Assembly (NCBI RefSeq): GCF_024198255.1
Contig: NZ_JAJVKW010000018.1
Location: 62,001-126,000, forward strand
Length of the DNA stretch: 64,000 nucleotides
Direction of reading: 5' to 3'
Origin: Myxococcus guangdongensis
Lineage (GTDB): Bacteria > Myxococcota > Myxococcia > Myxococcales > Myxococcaceae
Shown: one piece after another, positions 8,599-17,189 of the stretch
How the letters are laid out: each line of letters opens with the position of its first letter
Position numbering within the stretch: the stretch's first letter is position 1
Notes under the pieces: generated by a model
The model's input: only the letters and a program-made list of their open reading frames with translations
What the model was told of the DNA's origin: nothing
The model's database searches: none
Made by a program: the position numbers and the translations under genes

Positions 8599-11586
8599 CT
8601 ACTCGAAGACGACGACTGTCTTCACCCAGCTGTCGGGCTGCGTGGACAACACGCGCAGCCTTTCGTCTCGGAGCGCGAGGGCTGCGGTGGAACCGGCGCG
8701 GATGCGCTCCATCACCCGCGCGAAGAAGGGCCCGGCCTCTGCGTCCGGGATGTCGATGGGCGAGGCGATGACGGCGCGCGCGCCCGCCTCGGCGAAGGCC
8801 ACGGGGAGGCTCCACGGCGCGTGGAGGTACGGGGCCGTCCGGGCCGCCTGACACGCGCCGAGCAGCACCACCGGCGCGCCCTGCAGCGTCTGCTGACGCA
8901 CCTGGCCCGCGGTGAGCGCGTAGCGGCCGCCGGCCTCGGGCGCCATCACCAGCAGCGACGCGTCCGACACGCCCAGGTTCACCAGGCCGTGCGCGTGAAT
9001 CTCCACCTCGGTGGCCTGCGCCAGCTCCGCCAACAATCGCGACGGCGTGGCGGCCGCGCCGGTCAACTCCACGCGGCGCGGAGACGGCCCGCCGGACAGC
9101 TCCCAGCTACGCAGCCGGGGCAGGTTCAGCGACGCGGGCGCATCCACGTCGTAGACCACCAGCGGGCGCGGCGCGGAGACCTTGGGCGCCTGGGCCTGGG
9201 TGCCCGTGTGGTAGCTCCACGCGATGTCCGGCGGCAGCAGGCCCGCCTGTCCGTGCACGGGGTAGCGCGCGAAGACGCTCACGTGCTCGCACGGCTTCAG
9301 CGCGGCGATGACGGAGGCGGGCACCAGCGAGGCCACGTCGAAGTCGGGCGAGCGGCGGCTCGCGTCCTGGTGGCCCAGCAGCTCTCCGGCGGGTCCGCGC
9401 GCGGCCGTCAGCGTGCGCTCGTCGTGCACCTCCACGCCCAGGGCGCAGCGCTCGGGGGCGGGCACGCGGGCCTCCTGGGCGAACAGGGCCAGCGCCCGCG
9501 CCCAGTCTCCGGTCGAGCCCGCGTCCAGGATGAGCGACGAGTAGCTGTACGCGCGCGCCTTGGCGGCGACGGGGTCCGCCGCGCCCAGCAGCTCACCGGT
9601 GACGATGGCCTGCCCCAACAGCCGCTGGCCCTCCGCGCGGTCCGAGCCGATGACGGCGCGGCCCTGGATGTGCGTCGCCATGACCTTCTCACCCGGGCGC
9701 AGCCAGCCCGCGGCGTCCAGCTTCGCCAGGCCCTCGCGCACCTTCTCCACGTCACCCGGCTTCGGGTCCAACCGCGCCAGGTCCGCCAGCACGAAGGCGC
9801 CGTTGAGGAAGAAGGGCACGTCGCACACCGGGGCCTTCTCCAGCTCCTCGCGCGCGGCCTGGGGACGCAGCGCGAAGACGTGCAGCGACGCCAGGCTCTC
9901 GTGCACGTGCCGGTGGGCCGCGCAGCCCCTGTCCCTCAAGGCCTGCTCGCCCAGGTACGCGCGCGTCAGGGCGAAGGCGTTGCGGAAGCGGGCCATGTCG
10001 CCCAGCACCAGCAGCAGGTCCGCCTGAAGCGTCCACTCCTGCGTCTGCCGCGCCCAGCCCAGGCCCGCCAGCGCGTGCTCGCGCGCCTCCACCAGCCGGT
10101 GCTCGTCCTTGTAGATGTGCGCCAGCAGGTGCTCCAGCTGGCCGCAGCGGTAGTCCGCCTTCGCGACCTCGCACGCCGCCACCGCGCGCAGGAGCCGCGC
10201 CTCCGCGCCGGCCAGGTCTCCCCTGCCGTACTCGGCCAGCGCGCGCTCGCGCTCCGCGTTGAGCGTCAGCCACGAGTCCCCGAGCGAGCGCGCCACCTTC
10301 TCGTACACGTCGATGTGCGCCGGCAGCCCGCCCGCCAGCGGCAGCACGCCCAGCAGGATGTCCTGGTGCTGCGAGCCGGACAGCTCCTTCACCAGCGGCT
10401 CGAGCGAGGCGGTGTCGAAGGTGCCTTCCAGCACTTCACGGAAGCGGGCCGCGAAGGGCTCGCGGCGCGCGAAGTCCAGCTGCACCACGCGCTCCACGGA
10501 GGCCGTCACCGTGTCGCCGCCGTAGTGCGCGTCCAGCACGCGCGCCAGCGGCAGCAGCGCGCGCACCCGCTCGGCGGAGGGCGCGGTCCACAGCGCGATG
10601 TTGAGCCAGTTGCGCGCCGTGCCCGGCACCGCCCGCGCCACGTCCTCCGGGAACACGGCGCCTTGCAGCGCGAGCGTACGGCCAGCCTGCTGCGCGGAGT
10701 CCCACACCCCGCGACGCCCCTCCAGCTGACGGCGCAGCACCGCGGCGCGCTCCCGCGCCTCCTCCGCCCAGCCGGGCTCACCCAGTGAGACGACGGCGTC
10801 GAACGCCTCGGCCGCGAGCGCGTCCAGCCCCAGCTCGCGCAGCACGAGCGCGCGGTTCCACAAGGCCTGCGGGTGCCGCGGGTGCTTCTCCAGCACACCG
10901 TCCAGCAGGACGAGCGCGGACTCGAGCTCGCCCTTCGCGAGCGCCACCACCGCCTTGTCGCTGTCCACGTCCGGCGACGCGGGCGCGCGCTGGAGGTAGT
11001 CGGCCGCCTGCTCGCGCTCGCCGCGCAAGAGGTGCCCCACCGCGAGGCCCTGCAAATCCCCCTGCTCCTCCAGCTTCGCCAGCACCTGCAGCGGCACCAG
11101 CTCACGCGGGCGCTCGTCGCCGGAGCGCAGCACACCGTAGGGACGGTGCGCGCTGGCGCCGGACCAGCTCAGCCGCGCCTCCATGGAGCGCGTGGGCGCC
11201 AGGGCCAACAGCCGCGAATCATCGCGGACACCCGACGTCCCCGGGCGCACGGCCACCAGCACCAGGATGGCGGCCAGCGAGCCGGACAGCGCGACGGCGG
11301 CCACCCACTTGCGGCGGCTCCACGCGGGACGAAAGGCGCGCGCGGGCGCGGACACCCCGGGCTGCGGCTGCACGGGCGCGGCGATGTCGCTCGGAGCCTC
11401 GCGAGCCTCCTCGGCCCCGAGCCGGGTGCCCAGCGCCTGGAGCTGGAGGATGTCGTCGAGCTCCTCCTGGCACGCCTCGCACGTGGCCAGGTGCTCGCGG
11501 AACAGCTCCGCCTCCTCCTGGGACAGCTCGCCATCCGCGAAGGCGTGCACCAGGTCGTGCGGGTCCATGGGCTCCGGAGCGCTCAT
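8599..11586 (-). CDS. Membrane anti-sigma factor fused to TPR region and CHAT caspase-like protease
   Basis: 995 residues in one open frame. Residues 1-57 are a zinc-finger anti-sigma domain with H32-x3-C36-x2-C39, as in ZAS proteins. One transmembrane helix follows at about 94-113 (VAAVALSGSLAAILVLVAV), preceded by basic residues (SRRK), so the anti-sigma domain should be cytoplasmic and the rest extracytoplasmic. The long middle part (about 150-780) is alpha-helical with TPR-like units. The last 150 residues form a CHAT (caspase/HetF-associated) domain with the candidate catalytic His866 (EIHAHG) and Cys912 (LLGACQAA). The ATG overlaps the sigma-factor stop as ATGA, so the two are translationally coupled. 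Inference: the CHAT domain may take part in proteolytic control of sigma release. The domain calls are firm; the mechanism is not shown. Confidence 0.88.
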   Translation of the reverse strand: MSAPEPMDPHDLVHAFADGELSQEEAELFREHLATCEACQEELDDILQLQALGTRLGAEEAREAPSDIAAPVQPQPGVSAPARAFRPAWSRRKWVAAVALSGSLAAILVLVAVRPGTSGVRDDSRLLALAPTRSMEARLSWSGASAHRPYGVLRSGDERPRELVPLQVLAKLEEQGDLQGLAVGHLLRGEREQAADYLQRAPASPDVDSDKAVVALAKGELESALVLLDGVLEKHPRHPQALWNRALVLRELGLDALAAEAFDAVVSLGEPGWAEEARERAAVLRRQLEGRRGVWDSAQQAGRTLALQGAVFPEDVARAVPGTARNWLNIALWTAPSAERVRALLPLARVLDAHYGGDTVTASVERVVQLDFARREPFAARFREVLEGTFDTASLEPLVKELSGSQHQDILLGVLPLAGGLPAHIDVYEKVARSLGDSWLTLNAERERALAEYGRGDLAGAEARLLRAVAACEVAKADYRCGQLEHLLAHIYKDEHRLVEAREHALAGLGWARQTQEWTLQADLLLVLGDMARFRNAFALTRAYLGEQALRDRGCAAHRHVHESLASLHVFALRPQAAREELEKAPVCDVPFFLNGAFVLADLARLDPKPGDVEKVREGLAKLDAAGWLRPGEKVMATHIQGRAVIGSDRAEGQRLLGQAIVTGELLGAADPVAAKARAYSYSSLILDAGSTGDWARALALFAQEARVPAPERCALGVEVHDERTLTAARGPAGELLGHQDASRRSPDFDVASLVPASVIAALKPCEHVSVFARYPVHGQAGLLPPDIAWSYHTGTQAQAPKVSAPRPLVVYDVDAPASLNLPRLRSWELSGGPSPRRVELTGAAATPSRLLAELAQATEVEIHAHGLVNLGVSDASLLVMAPEAGGRYALTAGQVRQQTLQGAPVVLLGACQAARTAPYLHAPWSLPVAFAEAGARAVIASPIDIPDAEAGPFFARVMERIRAGSTAALALRDERLRVLSTQPDSWVKTVVVFE

Positions 11587-12239
11587 GACGCCTCCGCCTT
11601 GCCGGTGGCGCCGGGCATCAACAGCTCCTTCAGCTTGCGGCGCGCGCGGATGAGGCGCGTGCCCACCGTCGCCTTGGGAATCCCCAGACGCTCGGCGATG
11701 TCCTGATAGGGCATCCCCTCCAGGGCGTGGAGCCGGTACACCGTCGCGAACTCCTCCGGAATCCGCGTCAGGGCCTCGCGCAGCGCTTCCGTGCTGATGG
11801 AGGCCCACGCGGGGGCGGCCTCCGGCTCCGGCGCGGCGATGCGCTCCTCCAGCTCCTCCGCCGACACGTCCGAGCGACGCTCACGCGTCTTCGCCCTGCA
11901 TTTGTCGATGAAGAGGTGGTGGAGGATGGTGAGCAGCCACGCGCGCCCGTCCGTGCCGGGGCGGTAGCGCGACAGGTTGCGAAACCCGCGCTCGTAGGTG
12001 TCCTGCAGCAGGTCCCCGGCCTCCGCCGCGTTTCCACACAACCGGAGCGCGGTGGCGCGCAACGCCGCCTCGTGCGTCCGGACGAAGGCGGAGAACCAGC
12101 GACTGTCGAGGTTCGGCGTTGAGGGAGGCCCGCTATCCACGCGGAGTGCAGGCTGGACCGGCGCGTCCTGGGCCGTCAAGCCCCGGGACCGGGGGCGACG
12201 GGCGCGTACGGCAGGTGGTTGCAGGGCGAAAGCATCCAT
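11583..12239 (-). CDS. ECF-type RNA polymerase sigma factor
   Basis: 218 residues. After a roughly 45-residue basic/Pro-rich extension comes sigma region 2 (ATALRLCGNAAEAGDLLQDT, then FRNLSRYRPGTDGRAWLLTI) and region 4 (IPEEFATVYRLHALEGMPYQ, DIAERLGIPKATVGTRLIRA), the standard two-domain ECF layout without sigma 1 or 3. It should direct RNA polymerase to a specific extracytoplasmic-stress promoter set and be held inactive by the coupled ZAS/CHAT protein downstream. Region 2.4 and the -35-reading helix look complete. The ATG at 12239 is the first good start. Confidence 0.93.
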   Translation of the reverse strand: MDAFALQPPAVRARRPRSRGLTAQDAPVQPALRVDSGPPSTPNLDSRWFSAFVRTHEAALRATALRLCGNAAEAGDLLQDTYERGFRNLSRYRPGTDGRAWLLTILHHLFIDKCRAKTRERRSDVSAEELEERIAAPEPEAAPAWASISTEALREALTRIPEEFATVYRLHALEGMPYQDIAERLGIPKATVGTRLIRARRKLKELLMPGATGKAEAS

Positions 12240-12328
12240 GGCGGGTCGCCCTTCTCAACGACGCCCCGCCGCCATCTTCCCGGCCGGATTTCCCGCGGAT
12301 TTTCCGCCAGGCTCGTCGGCCTGGCGCC

Positions 12329-12886
12329 TCAGTGTCCGGAAGAGGGATTGCGCCGGACGATTTCGCCATTGAGGACGTTGGCGAAGCCCACCCAGGCCAG
12401 GTAGGGCGCGACCAGCCACGCGGCGGGCCGGTCCACCTCGCGCGTCGCGGCGATGTAAGCCCCGATACTGCCCAGCAGCGCCAGGTTGTCGGCCAGGGCC
12501 TTCCTGGGCTGGTGCCTGCCGAAGAAGAGCCAGGACCACGCGGCGTTGAGGCCCAGCTGCACGCCCCACCACCCGAGCGCCCGGGAGCGAGAGGGCCCCG
12601 CCGGCGCCGTCCACACGCGCCAGCCGGAGACGGCGATGAGCGCGTAGAGCGCGGTCCACACCGGCCCGAAGGCGGAGGGCGGCGGTTGGAAGGGAGGCTT
12701 GCGCAGGTGGCGGTACCAGCGCGTGTCCGCGGTGCTGTGGCGGGCCCCCAGCGCGGCGGCGCCCAAGGTGAGCGCGCCGAACGCGCCCAACGCGATGACG
12801 GACTCGGTGCGCAGCGTGGGGTTGAGGGCGGTGCGCTTCACCGGCCCGGGCACGGTGCGCGTCGAGGTCTCCCACGAAGTGTGCAT
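12329..12886 (-). CDS. TspO/MBR family membrane protein
   Basis: 185 residues with about five hydrophobic helices. The family signatures are all present: KPPFQPPPSAFGPVWTALYA, WGVQLGLNAAWSWLFFGRH and PYLAWVGFANVLNGEI. TspO proteins bind tetrapyrroles and sterol-like ligands in the membrane, and in bacteria they modulate porphyrin export or degradation and stress responses. An N-terminal extension of about 25 polar residues precedes the first helix. AAGGAG lies before the ATG at 12886. It is on the same strand as, and upstream of, the sigma operon but about 90 bases away, and it is probably separate. Confidence 0.93.
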   Translation of the reverse strand: MHTSWETSTRTVPGPVKRTALNPTLRTESVIALGAFGALTLGAAALGARHSTADTRWYRHLRKPPFQPPPSAFGPVWTALYALIAVSGWRVWTAPAGPSRSRALGWWGVQLGLNAAWSWLFFGRHQPRKALADNLALLGSIGAYIAATREVDRPAAWLVAPYLAWVGFANVLNGEIVRRNPSSGH

Positions 12887-13014
12887 GGTCTGTCTCCTTG
12901 CGCGCGGTGTGCGGGCACAGTGTTCGCTGCAAGGTGGTAACGACCTGCCCTCAGGTCCACCCCCGTTGACTGTTGACGGGTGGGCGCTCTATCGAGCCTT
13001 TGGGGAGGAACGTC

Positions 13015-13605
13015 ATGGTGAGTGCGGAGGAAGTCCTCGACTTCTGGTTCGGTCAGCCGGCGGACCCGGTTCGCAATCCAGCGTGCATCCGACCTCGGGC
13101 CGTCTGGTTCCAGCGCGACGCGGCCTTCGATGCGGAGTGCAGGGAGCGGTTCCTGGCAGCCCACGAGCGCGCGGCGGCGGGCGAGCTGGACTCCTGGCGC
13201 AACGAAGCCCGCACGTGCCTGGCGCTGTTGCTGCTGCTGGACCAGGTGCCCCGCAACCTCTTCCGGGGCACGCCGCGCGCGTTCGCCACGGATGCGAAGG
13301 CCCGCTCGGTGGCCCGGCACGCGTTGGCCCGGGGGCTGGACGTGACGCTGCCCTCGGTGTGGCGCTGGTTCATGTACCTGCCGTTCGAGCACAGCGAGGA
13401 GCTGTACGACCAGCGGCTCTCGGTGGACCTCTTCGAGCTCCTGACGATGCACCACTCCGGCAGCGTGGAGACGCTCGACTACGCGCGGAGGCACCGGGAC
13501 GTCATCGAGCGCTTCGGGCGCTTCCCGCACCGCAACGACGCGCTGGGACGGGCCTCGACTCCCGAGGAGGCACGCTTCCTCCAGGAGCCGGGCTCGTCCT
13601 TCTGA
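13015..13605 (+). CDS. DUF924 family protein
   Basis: 196 residues. The start EEVLDFWFGQPADPV, the middle LALLLLLDQVPRNLFRGTPR and the C-terminal FGRFPHRNDALGR are hallmark segments of DUF924, a small alpha-helical family related to TPR-like folds. Its biochemical role is unknown. It has no signal peptide or membrane helix. The ATG at 13015 was chosen for its strong GGGGAGGAA site; the upstream in-frame start at 12973 lacks one. It is divergent from tspO. Confidence 0.9.
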   Translation: MVSAEEVLDFWFGQPADPVRNPACIRPRAVWFQRDAAFDAECRERFLAAHERAAAGELDSWRNEARTCLALLLLLDQVPRNLFRGTPRAFATDAKARSVARHALARGLDVTLPSVWRWFMYLPFEHSEELYDQRLSVDLFELLTMHHSGSVETLDYARRHRDVIERFGRFPHRNDALGRASTPEEARFLQEPGSSF

Positions 13606-14057
13606 GTCGACGTCAGACCGGACTGGCCCGCGAGGCCTGGGCCTCCGGGCTGAAGCTCTCACGGCGCGCGCGCTGTGCGCCGGCATCCGGCGCCCGGTCT
13701 CCACATCGAGCGTGAGCTGAGCGCGGGTCGCCGGCCCGTCCAGGCCCGGGCCACGCATCAGCTCGGCGCCCTGTTCCCACCCGCGTCGTCCGCGACGTCC
13801 CTCGCGCGGTAACGTCACGCTCGGAGACGAGGCCCGGGTGGGCGCGATGCACTCCAGGCCCTCACGGGTGAGACCTCACGCCCACGTGGGCATGGCAACA
13901 GCTCGCCTGCCCTGTCGCTGCCCATGTCGCCTCCCGCCACCTCGGGGTGCGACCCACGCCCCCTTCGTGGGATGACCCATGAAGCGCCCGGCGCTCCGTG
14001 AGCCGCCCGAGAATACGGAGGGGCGTGCCCCGTCTGGAGGGCGGACGAAGGAGCACG
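13606..14057. other. Stretch without a recognised gene; possible untranslated transcript
   Basis: No open frame here has a convincing start, codon bias or homology on either strand. It holds a perfect 12-base palindrome, GCCCACGTGGGC, at 13880-13891 and a short GGGGC-GT-GCCCC hairpin at 14020-14031. It ends in a terminator-like hairpin on the + strand, which would be unnecessary if nothing beyond the DUF924 gene were transcribed. Confidence 0.4.
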
Positions 14058-14098
14058 CCCGAGCCATGCGTCGTGGCTCAGCCGGGATTTTTTGTTTT
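14058..14098 (+). terminator. Intrinsic terminator-like hairpin with T-run
   Basis: The stem GAGCCA/TGGCTC (14061-14066 with 14074-14079) is extended by CCC/GGG and followed directly by a run of six T and TGTTTT. Such U-tracts are rare in this GC-rich sequence. It lies 450 bases past the nearest + strand gene and just upstream of the cyclase operon. Confidence 0.5.
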
Positions 14099-14177
14099 CA
14101 CGCTCGTCTGCCGCGAGGACGCGAAGGCTTGGGCTAGTGTGACACGCGATACACCCCACACAGGGCAAGAGGGGGCC

Positions 14178-16592
14178 GTGGCAGGCGAGACCGGGAGAAT
14201 CATCCGTCAGCGTTGGCGTGACCACTGGCGGTTGATGTTGGGCATCGCGGCGCTGTCCACGGTGCTGTCCGCCGTGGCGTGGTGGGGCGGCTGGCTGGAC
14301 GACCTGGAGCGCGGCGCGTACGACCAAGCGCTGACGGCGTTCACGGGCGAAAGAGGACTGTCGCCCACCGTGTCGGTGGTGGTCATCGACCAGGGCACGC
14401 TGGACGGCATCCGCGCCAACGAGCGCTACACGCTCAACTTCGGCACGTGGCCCTACAGCCGCAACCTCTGGGCCCGCGTGGTGGAGCAGCTGGAGGCGGA
14501 GGGCGCGCGCGCCATCGTCTTCGACGCGGTGATGGACGAGCGCTCCTCGGACGCGTCCACGGACCTGGCCTTCGCCCAGGTGCTGCGCGACACGCGCATC
14601 CCGTTCTTCCTCGGCGTCTCCACCAACGTCAACGCGCAGCCCCTGCCCCGCGCGGACTTCGACGCGGCGCCTGCGTCCCCGCTCGCCCCTGAGCCCGTGC
14701 CCTCCGTGCCCGTGGCGACCCCCGAGAGCGCGCCCTCGGGAGGCGAGGAGACCTTCCCGGAGGAAGAAGGCGAGTCCTTCACCGACACGCCGGACGAGCG
14801 CGTGCTGCCCGCCGTCACGCCCGAGGAGATGGCGCGGGCGCTCGCCTTCCCCGTGAGGGTCGCGGGCCACGCGCCACCGCTGCTGGAGGGACGCGAGGCG
14901 GCGGGTGAGCACCCTGTCCCCGGCGACACGGGCGGGACACACGCCGTGCGCCACCCGGTGCCGCCCATCCCGGTGCTGGTGGGCGCGGTGGATGGCTTCG
15001 GCCTGGTGGACACGGAGACGGACCCGGATGGGTTCATGCGCCGCACGCGCTTCGCGTACTCGGACGGCGTCAACACGTACCCGACGCTGCCGGTGCGCGT
15101 GGCCGCGGGGCTCTTCCGCGCCAGGCAGGTGGAGCTCTCCGGCGGGATGCTGAAGGTGGGTGGCCGCCAGTATCGCGTCGACGCGGACGGCGGCGCGGCG
15201 ATGGATTACGGCGGAGGCCCGCTGCACGAGCGCTTCCACACGGTGCCGCTGCTGGACGTGCTGGACGGCTGGGTGCGACGGGAGAGCGGGCAGCCCTCGG
15301 GGCTGTCGCGAGAGGTGTTCCGCGGCAAGGTGGTGGTCATCGGCGGCACGGCGCTGGGGCTGGGCGACATCAAGGCCACCTCGTTCCTGGCGGAGGTGCC
15401 CGGCGTGATGAAGCAGGCGTCGGTGCTGGACACGCTCCTGGGGGACGGCCAGTTCATCACGCGCACGCCGCTGGCGGTGGACCTGGCGCTCACGCTGCTG
15501 GTGGCGCTGGCGTCGGTCGTGCTGCTGATGACGACGCGCTGGACGCCGCTGGAGATCGCGTGGCCGGTGGTGCTGCCGGTGGGCATGTACCTGGTGGCGG
15601 GGCTGGTGTTGTCGAAGGGTTCGCACCTGCTGACGGCGCTGCCCTCCATGGCGGGGCTGCTCGCGGGCGTCGCCGCGGTGGCCTTCAACCACCTGGTGGC
15701 CAACCGCGAGACGGAGTTCGTGCGCGCCGCGTTCAGTCGCTTCATGGAGCCCAAGCTCGTGGAGCAGATGATTGCCGAGCGCAAGCTGCCGAAGCTCGAC
15801 GGGGAGAACGTCGAAATCAGCGCCTTCTTCAGCGACATCCGCGGCTTCTCCACCTTCAGCGAGCGCTTCAAGGAGGACCCTCGCAGCCTGGTGCGCATCC
15901 TCAACACGTACCTGACGCGGGTGAGCGGCGTGTTGCTGAAGGAGGGCGCGTGCCTGGACAAGTACATCGGGGACGCGGTGGTGTGTCTGTTCGGCGCGCC
16001 CATGCGCCAGGACGACCACGCGGTGCGAGCGTGCCGGGGCGCGCTGGCGGCCAAGGCGGAGGTGGACGCGATGCGCGAGGAGTTCCGCGCCAAGGGGCTG
16101 CCGGACGTCTACACGCGCATCGGGGTGAACTCCGCGGTGAACTTCGTGGGCAACTTCGGCAGCGAGCAGCTCTTCAGCTACACGGCCATCGGCGACGGGA
16201 TGAACCTGGCGGCGCGGCTGGAGGGCGCGAACAAGGCGTACGGCTCGGTCATCATGATTGGCCCGCGCACGTACGAGCTGGCGCGCGAGCACATCGAGGT
16301 GCGCGAGCTGGACCGGGTGCGGGTGGCGGGCAAGACGGAGGCCGTCACCGTGTACGAACTGCTCGCGCTCAAGGGTGGGCTGGACGCGCGCAAGCGGGTG
16401 ACGGTGGAGCGCTACCACGTGGCGCTGGCGCTCTATCGGCAGGCGCGCTTCGAGGAGGCCGCGTCGGAGCTGGAGTGGCTCGCGGCCGAGGACGTGGACG
16501 ACGGGCCGACGAAAGCGCTGCTGGAGCGTTGTCGGAAGTATGCCGAGTCGCCGCCGCCGGGCTTCGATGGCGTGGCGAGCCTGGACAAGTGA
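14178..16592 (+). CDS. CHASE2-domain class III adenylate/guanylate cyclase
   Basis: About 804 residues. An N-terminal membrane helix (WRLMLGIAALSTVLSAVAWW) is followed by a large periplasmic CHASE2 sensor (about 45-450), three clustered membrane helices (about 430-510) and a class III nucleotide cyclase domain. The two metal-binding aspartates are visible in AFFSDIRGFSTF and YIGDAVVCLFGAP, and the transition-state Asn/Arg in DGMNLAARLEG. It should make cAMP or cGMP in response to an extracytoplasmic cue. The sensor contains a Pro/Glu-rich insertion (about 170-230) that is probably disordered. The start is the GTG at 14178 (AGAGGGGG upstream); the 60 codons upstream look non-coding. It heads an operon with the SH3 and M48 genes. 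Confidence 0.92.
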   Translation: MAGETGRIIRQRWRDHWRLMLGIAALSTVLSAVAWWGGWLDDLERGAYDQALTAFTGERGLSPTVSVVVIDQGTLDGIRANERYTLNFGTWPYSRNLWARVVEQLEAEGARAIVFDAVMDERSSDASTDLAFAQVLRDTRIPFFLGVSTNVNAQPLPRADFDAAPASPLAPEPVPSVPVATPESAPSGGEETFPEEEGESFTDTPDERVLPAVTPEEMARALAFPVRVAGHAPPLLEGREAAGEHPVPGDTGGTHAVRHPVPPIPVLVGAVDGFGLVDTETDPDGFMRRTRFAYSDGVNTYPTLPVRVAAGLFRARQVELSGGMLKVGGRQYRVDADGGAAMDYGGGPLHERFHTVPLLDVLDGWVRRESGQPSGLSREVFRGKVVVIGGTALGLGDIKATSFLAEVPGVMKQASVLDTLLGDGQFITRTPLAVDLALTLLVALASVVLLMTTRWTPLEIAWPVVLPVGMYLVAGLVLSKGSHLLTALPSMAGLLAGVAAVAFNHLVANRETEFVRAAFSRFMEPKLVEQMIAERKLPKLDGENVEISAFFSDIRGFSTFSERFKEDPRSLVRILNTYLTRVSGVLLKEGACLDKYIGDAVVCLFGAPMRQDDHAVRACRGALAAKAEVDAMREEFRAKGLPDVYTRIGVNSAVNFVGNFGSEQLFSYTAIGDGMNLAARLEGANKAYGSVIMIGPRTYELAREHIEVRELDRVRVAGKTEAVTVYELLALKGGLDARKRVTVERYHVALALYRQARFEEAASELEWLAAEDVDDGPTKALLERCRKYAESPPPGFDGVASLDK

Positions 16593-16607
16593 AAGGAGTC
16601 TGAAGTC

Positions 16608-17189
16608 ATGGGGATGAGAACGAGAGCGGCGTGGGTGGCCGCGTTGCTGATGGTGGGCCTGCCGGGCCTGTCCTCGGCGGTGGCGGTGGGGGGCTCGCTG
16701 TACGTGAAGGCGAAGAACACGCGGGTGATGGAGAGCCCCTCGCCCACGGCGAACGCGGTGGTCATCCTCCAGCCGGGCGAGCAGGTGAAGTGGGAGGGCG
16801 CGGACACGAAGAACAAGCAGTGGCACAAGGTGAAGACGTCCGCCGGCAAGCGCGGCTTCGTGTTCCAGTCCAACCTGTCCACCACCGCGCCCAACCTGGA
16901 GCTCGTCGTCGGGGACCAGGGCAAGCGCAAGGTCAACCCGGAGGGCTTCGTCTCCAGCGGCGCCGCGGTGAAGGCGCTCAGCCCCGGCGCCGTCGCGTAC
17001 GGCAACAAGAAGGGCGGCGGGCACAAGCAGGCGGTGGCGCAGCTGCAGAGCCTGGAGAAGGCGGCCAAGGACGTGTCCACCCAGGACATCGCGAAGCACG
17101 CCGCGGCGGCGGGGCTGCACCCGGTGGTGGGCGCGGAGACGACGGCCCGCTCGGGCGGGGCGAAGAACAAGCCGAAGGGGGGCTCGTGA
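16608..17189 (+). CDS. Secreted SH3-domain protein
   Basis: 193 residues. A signal peptide (hydrophobic residues 8-24, ending LSSAVA) precedes a bacterial SH3 domain (SLYVKAKNTRVMESPSPTAN, VVILQPGEQVKWEG, GKRGFVFQSNLS), a fold that commonly binds peptidoglycan stem peptides. The C-terminal half is low-complexity and Ala/Lys-rich, ending in KNKPKGGS. AAGGAGTCTGAAGTC precedes the ATG, 15 bases after the cyclase stop. Its stop overlaps the M48 start by one base, so cyclase, SH3 protein and peptidase form one operon. Confidence 0.85.
   Translation: MGMRTRAAWVAALLMVGLPGLSSAVAVGGSLYVKAKNTRVMESPSPTANAVVILQPGEQVKWEGADTKNKQWHKVKTSAGKRGFVFQSNLSTTAPNLELVVGDQGKRKVNPEGFVSSGAAVKALSPGAVAYGNKKGGGHKQAVAQLQSLEKAAKDVSTQDIAKHAAAAGLHPVVGAETTARSGGAKNKPKGGS

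Noticed and set aside
8821..10788. 655-codon plus-strand open frame
   Set aside because: Antisense to the CHAT gene; Arg/Gln/Leu low complexity with no domain.
13815..17120. 1101-codon minus-strand open frame
   Set aside because: It lies opposite the cyclase and SH3 genes, whose domains are certain. The translation is low-complexity and Arg/His-rich, as expected from a shadow frame in GC-rich DNA.
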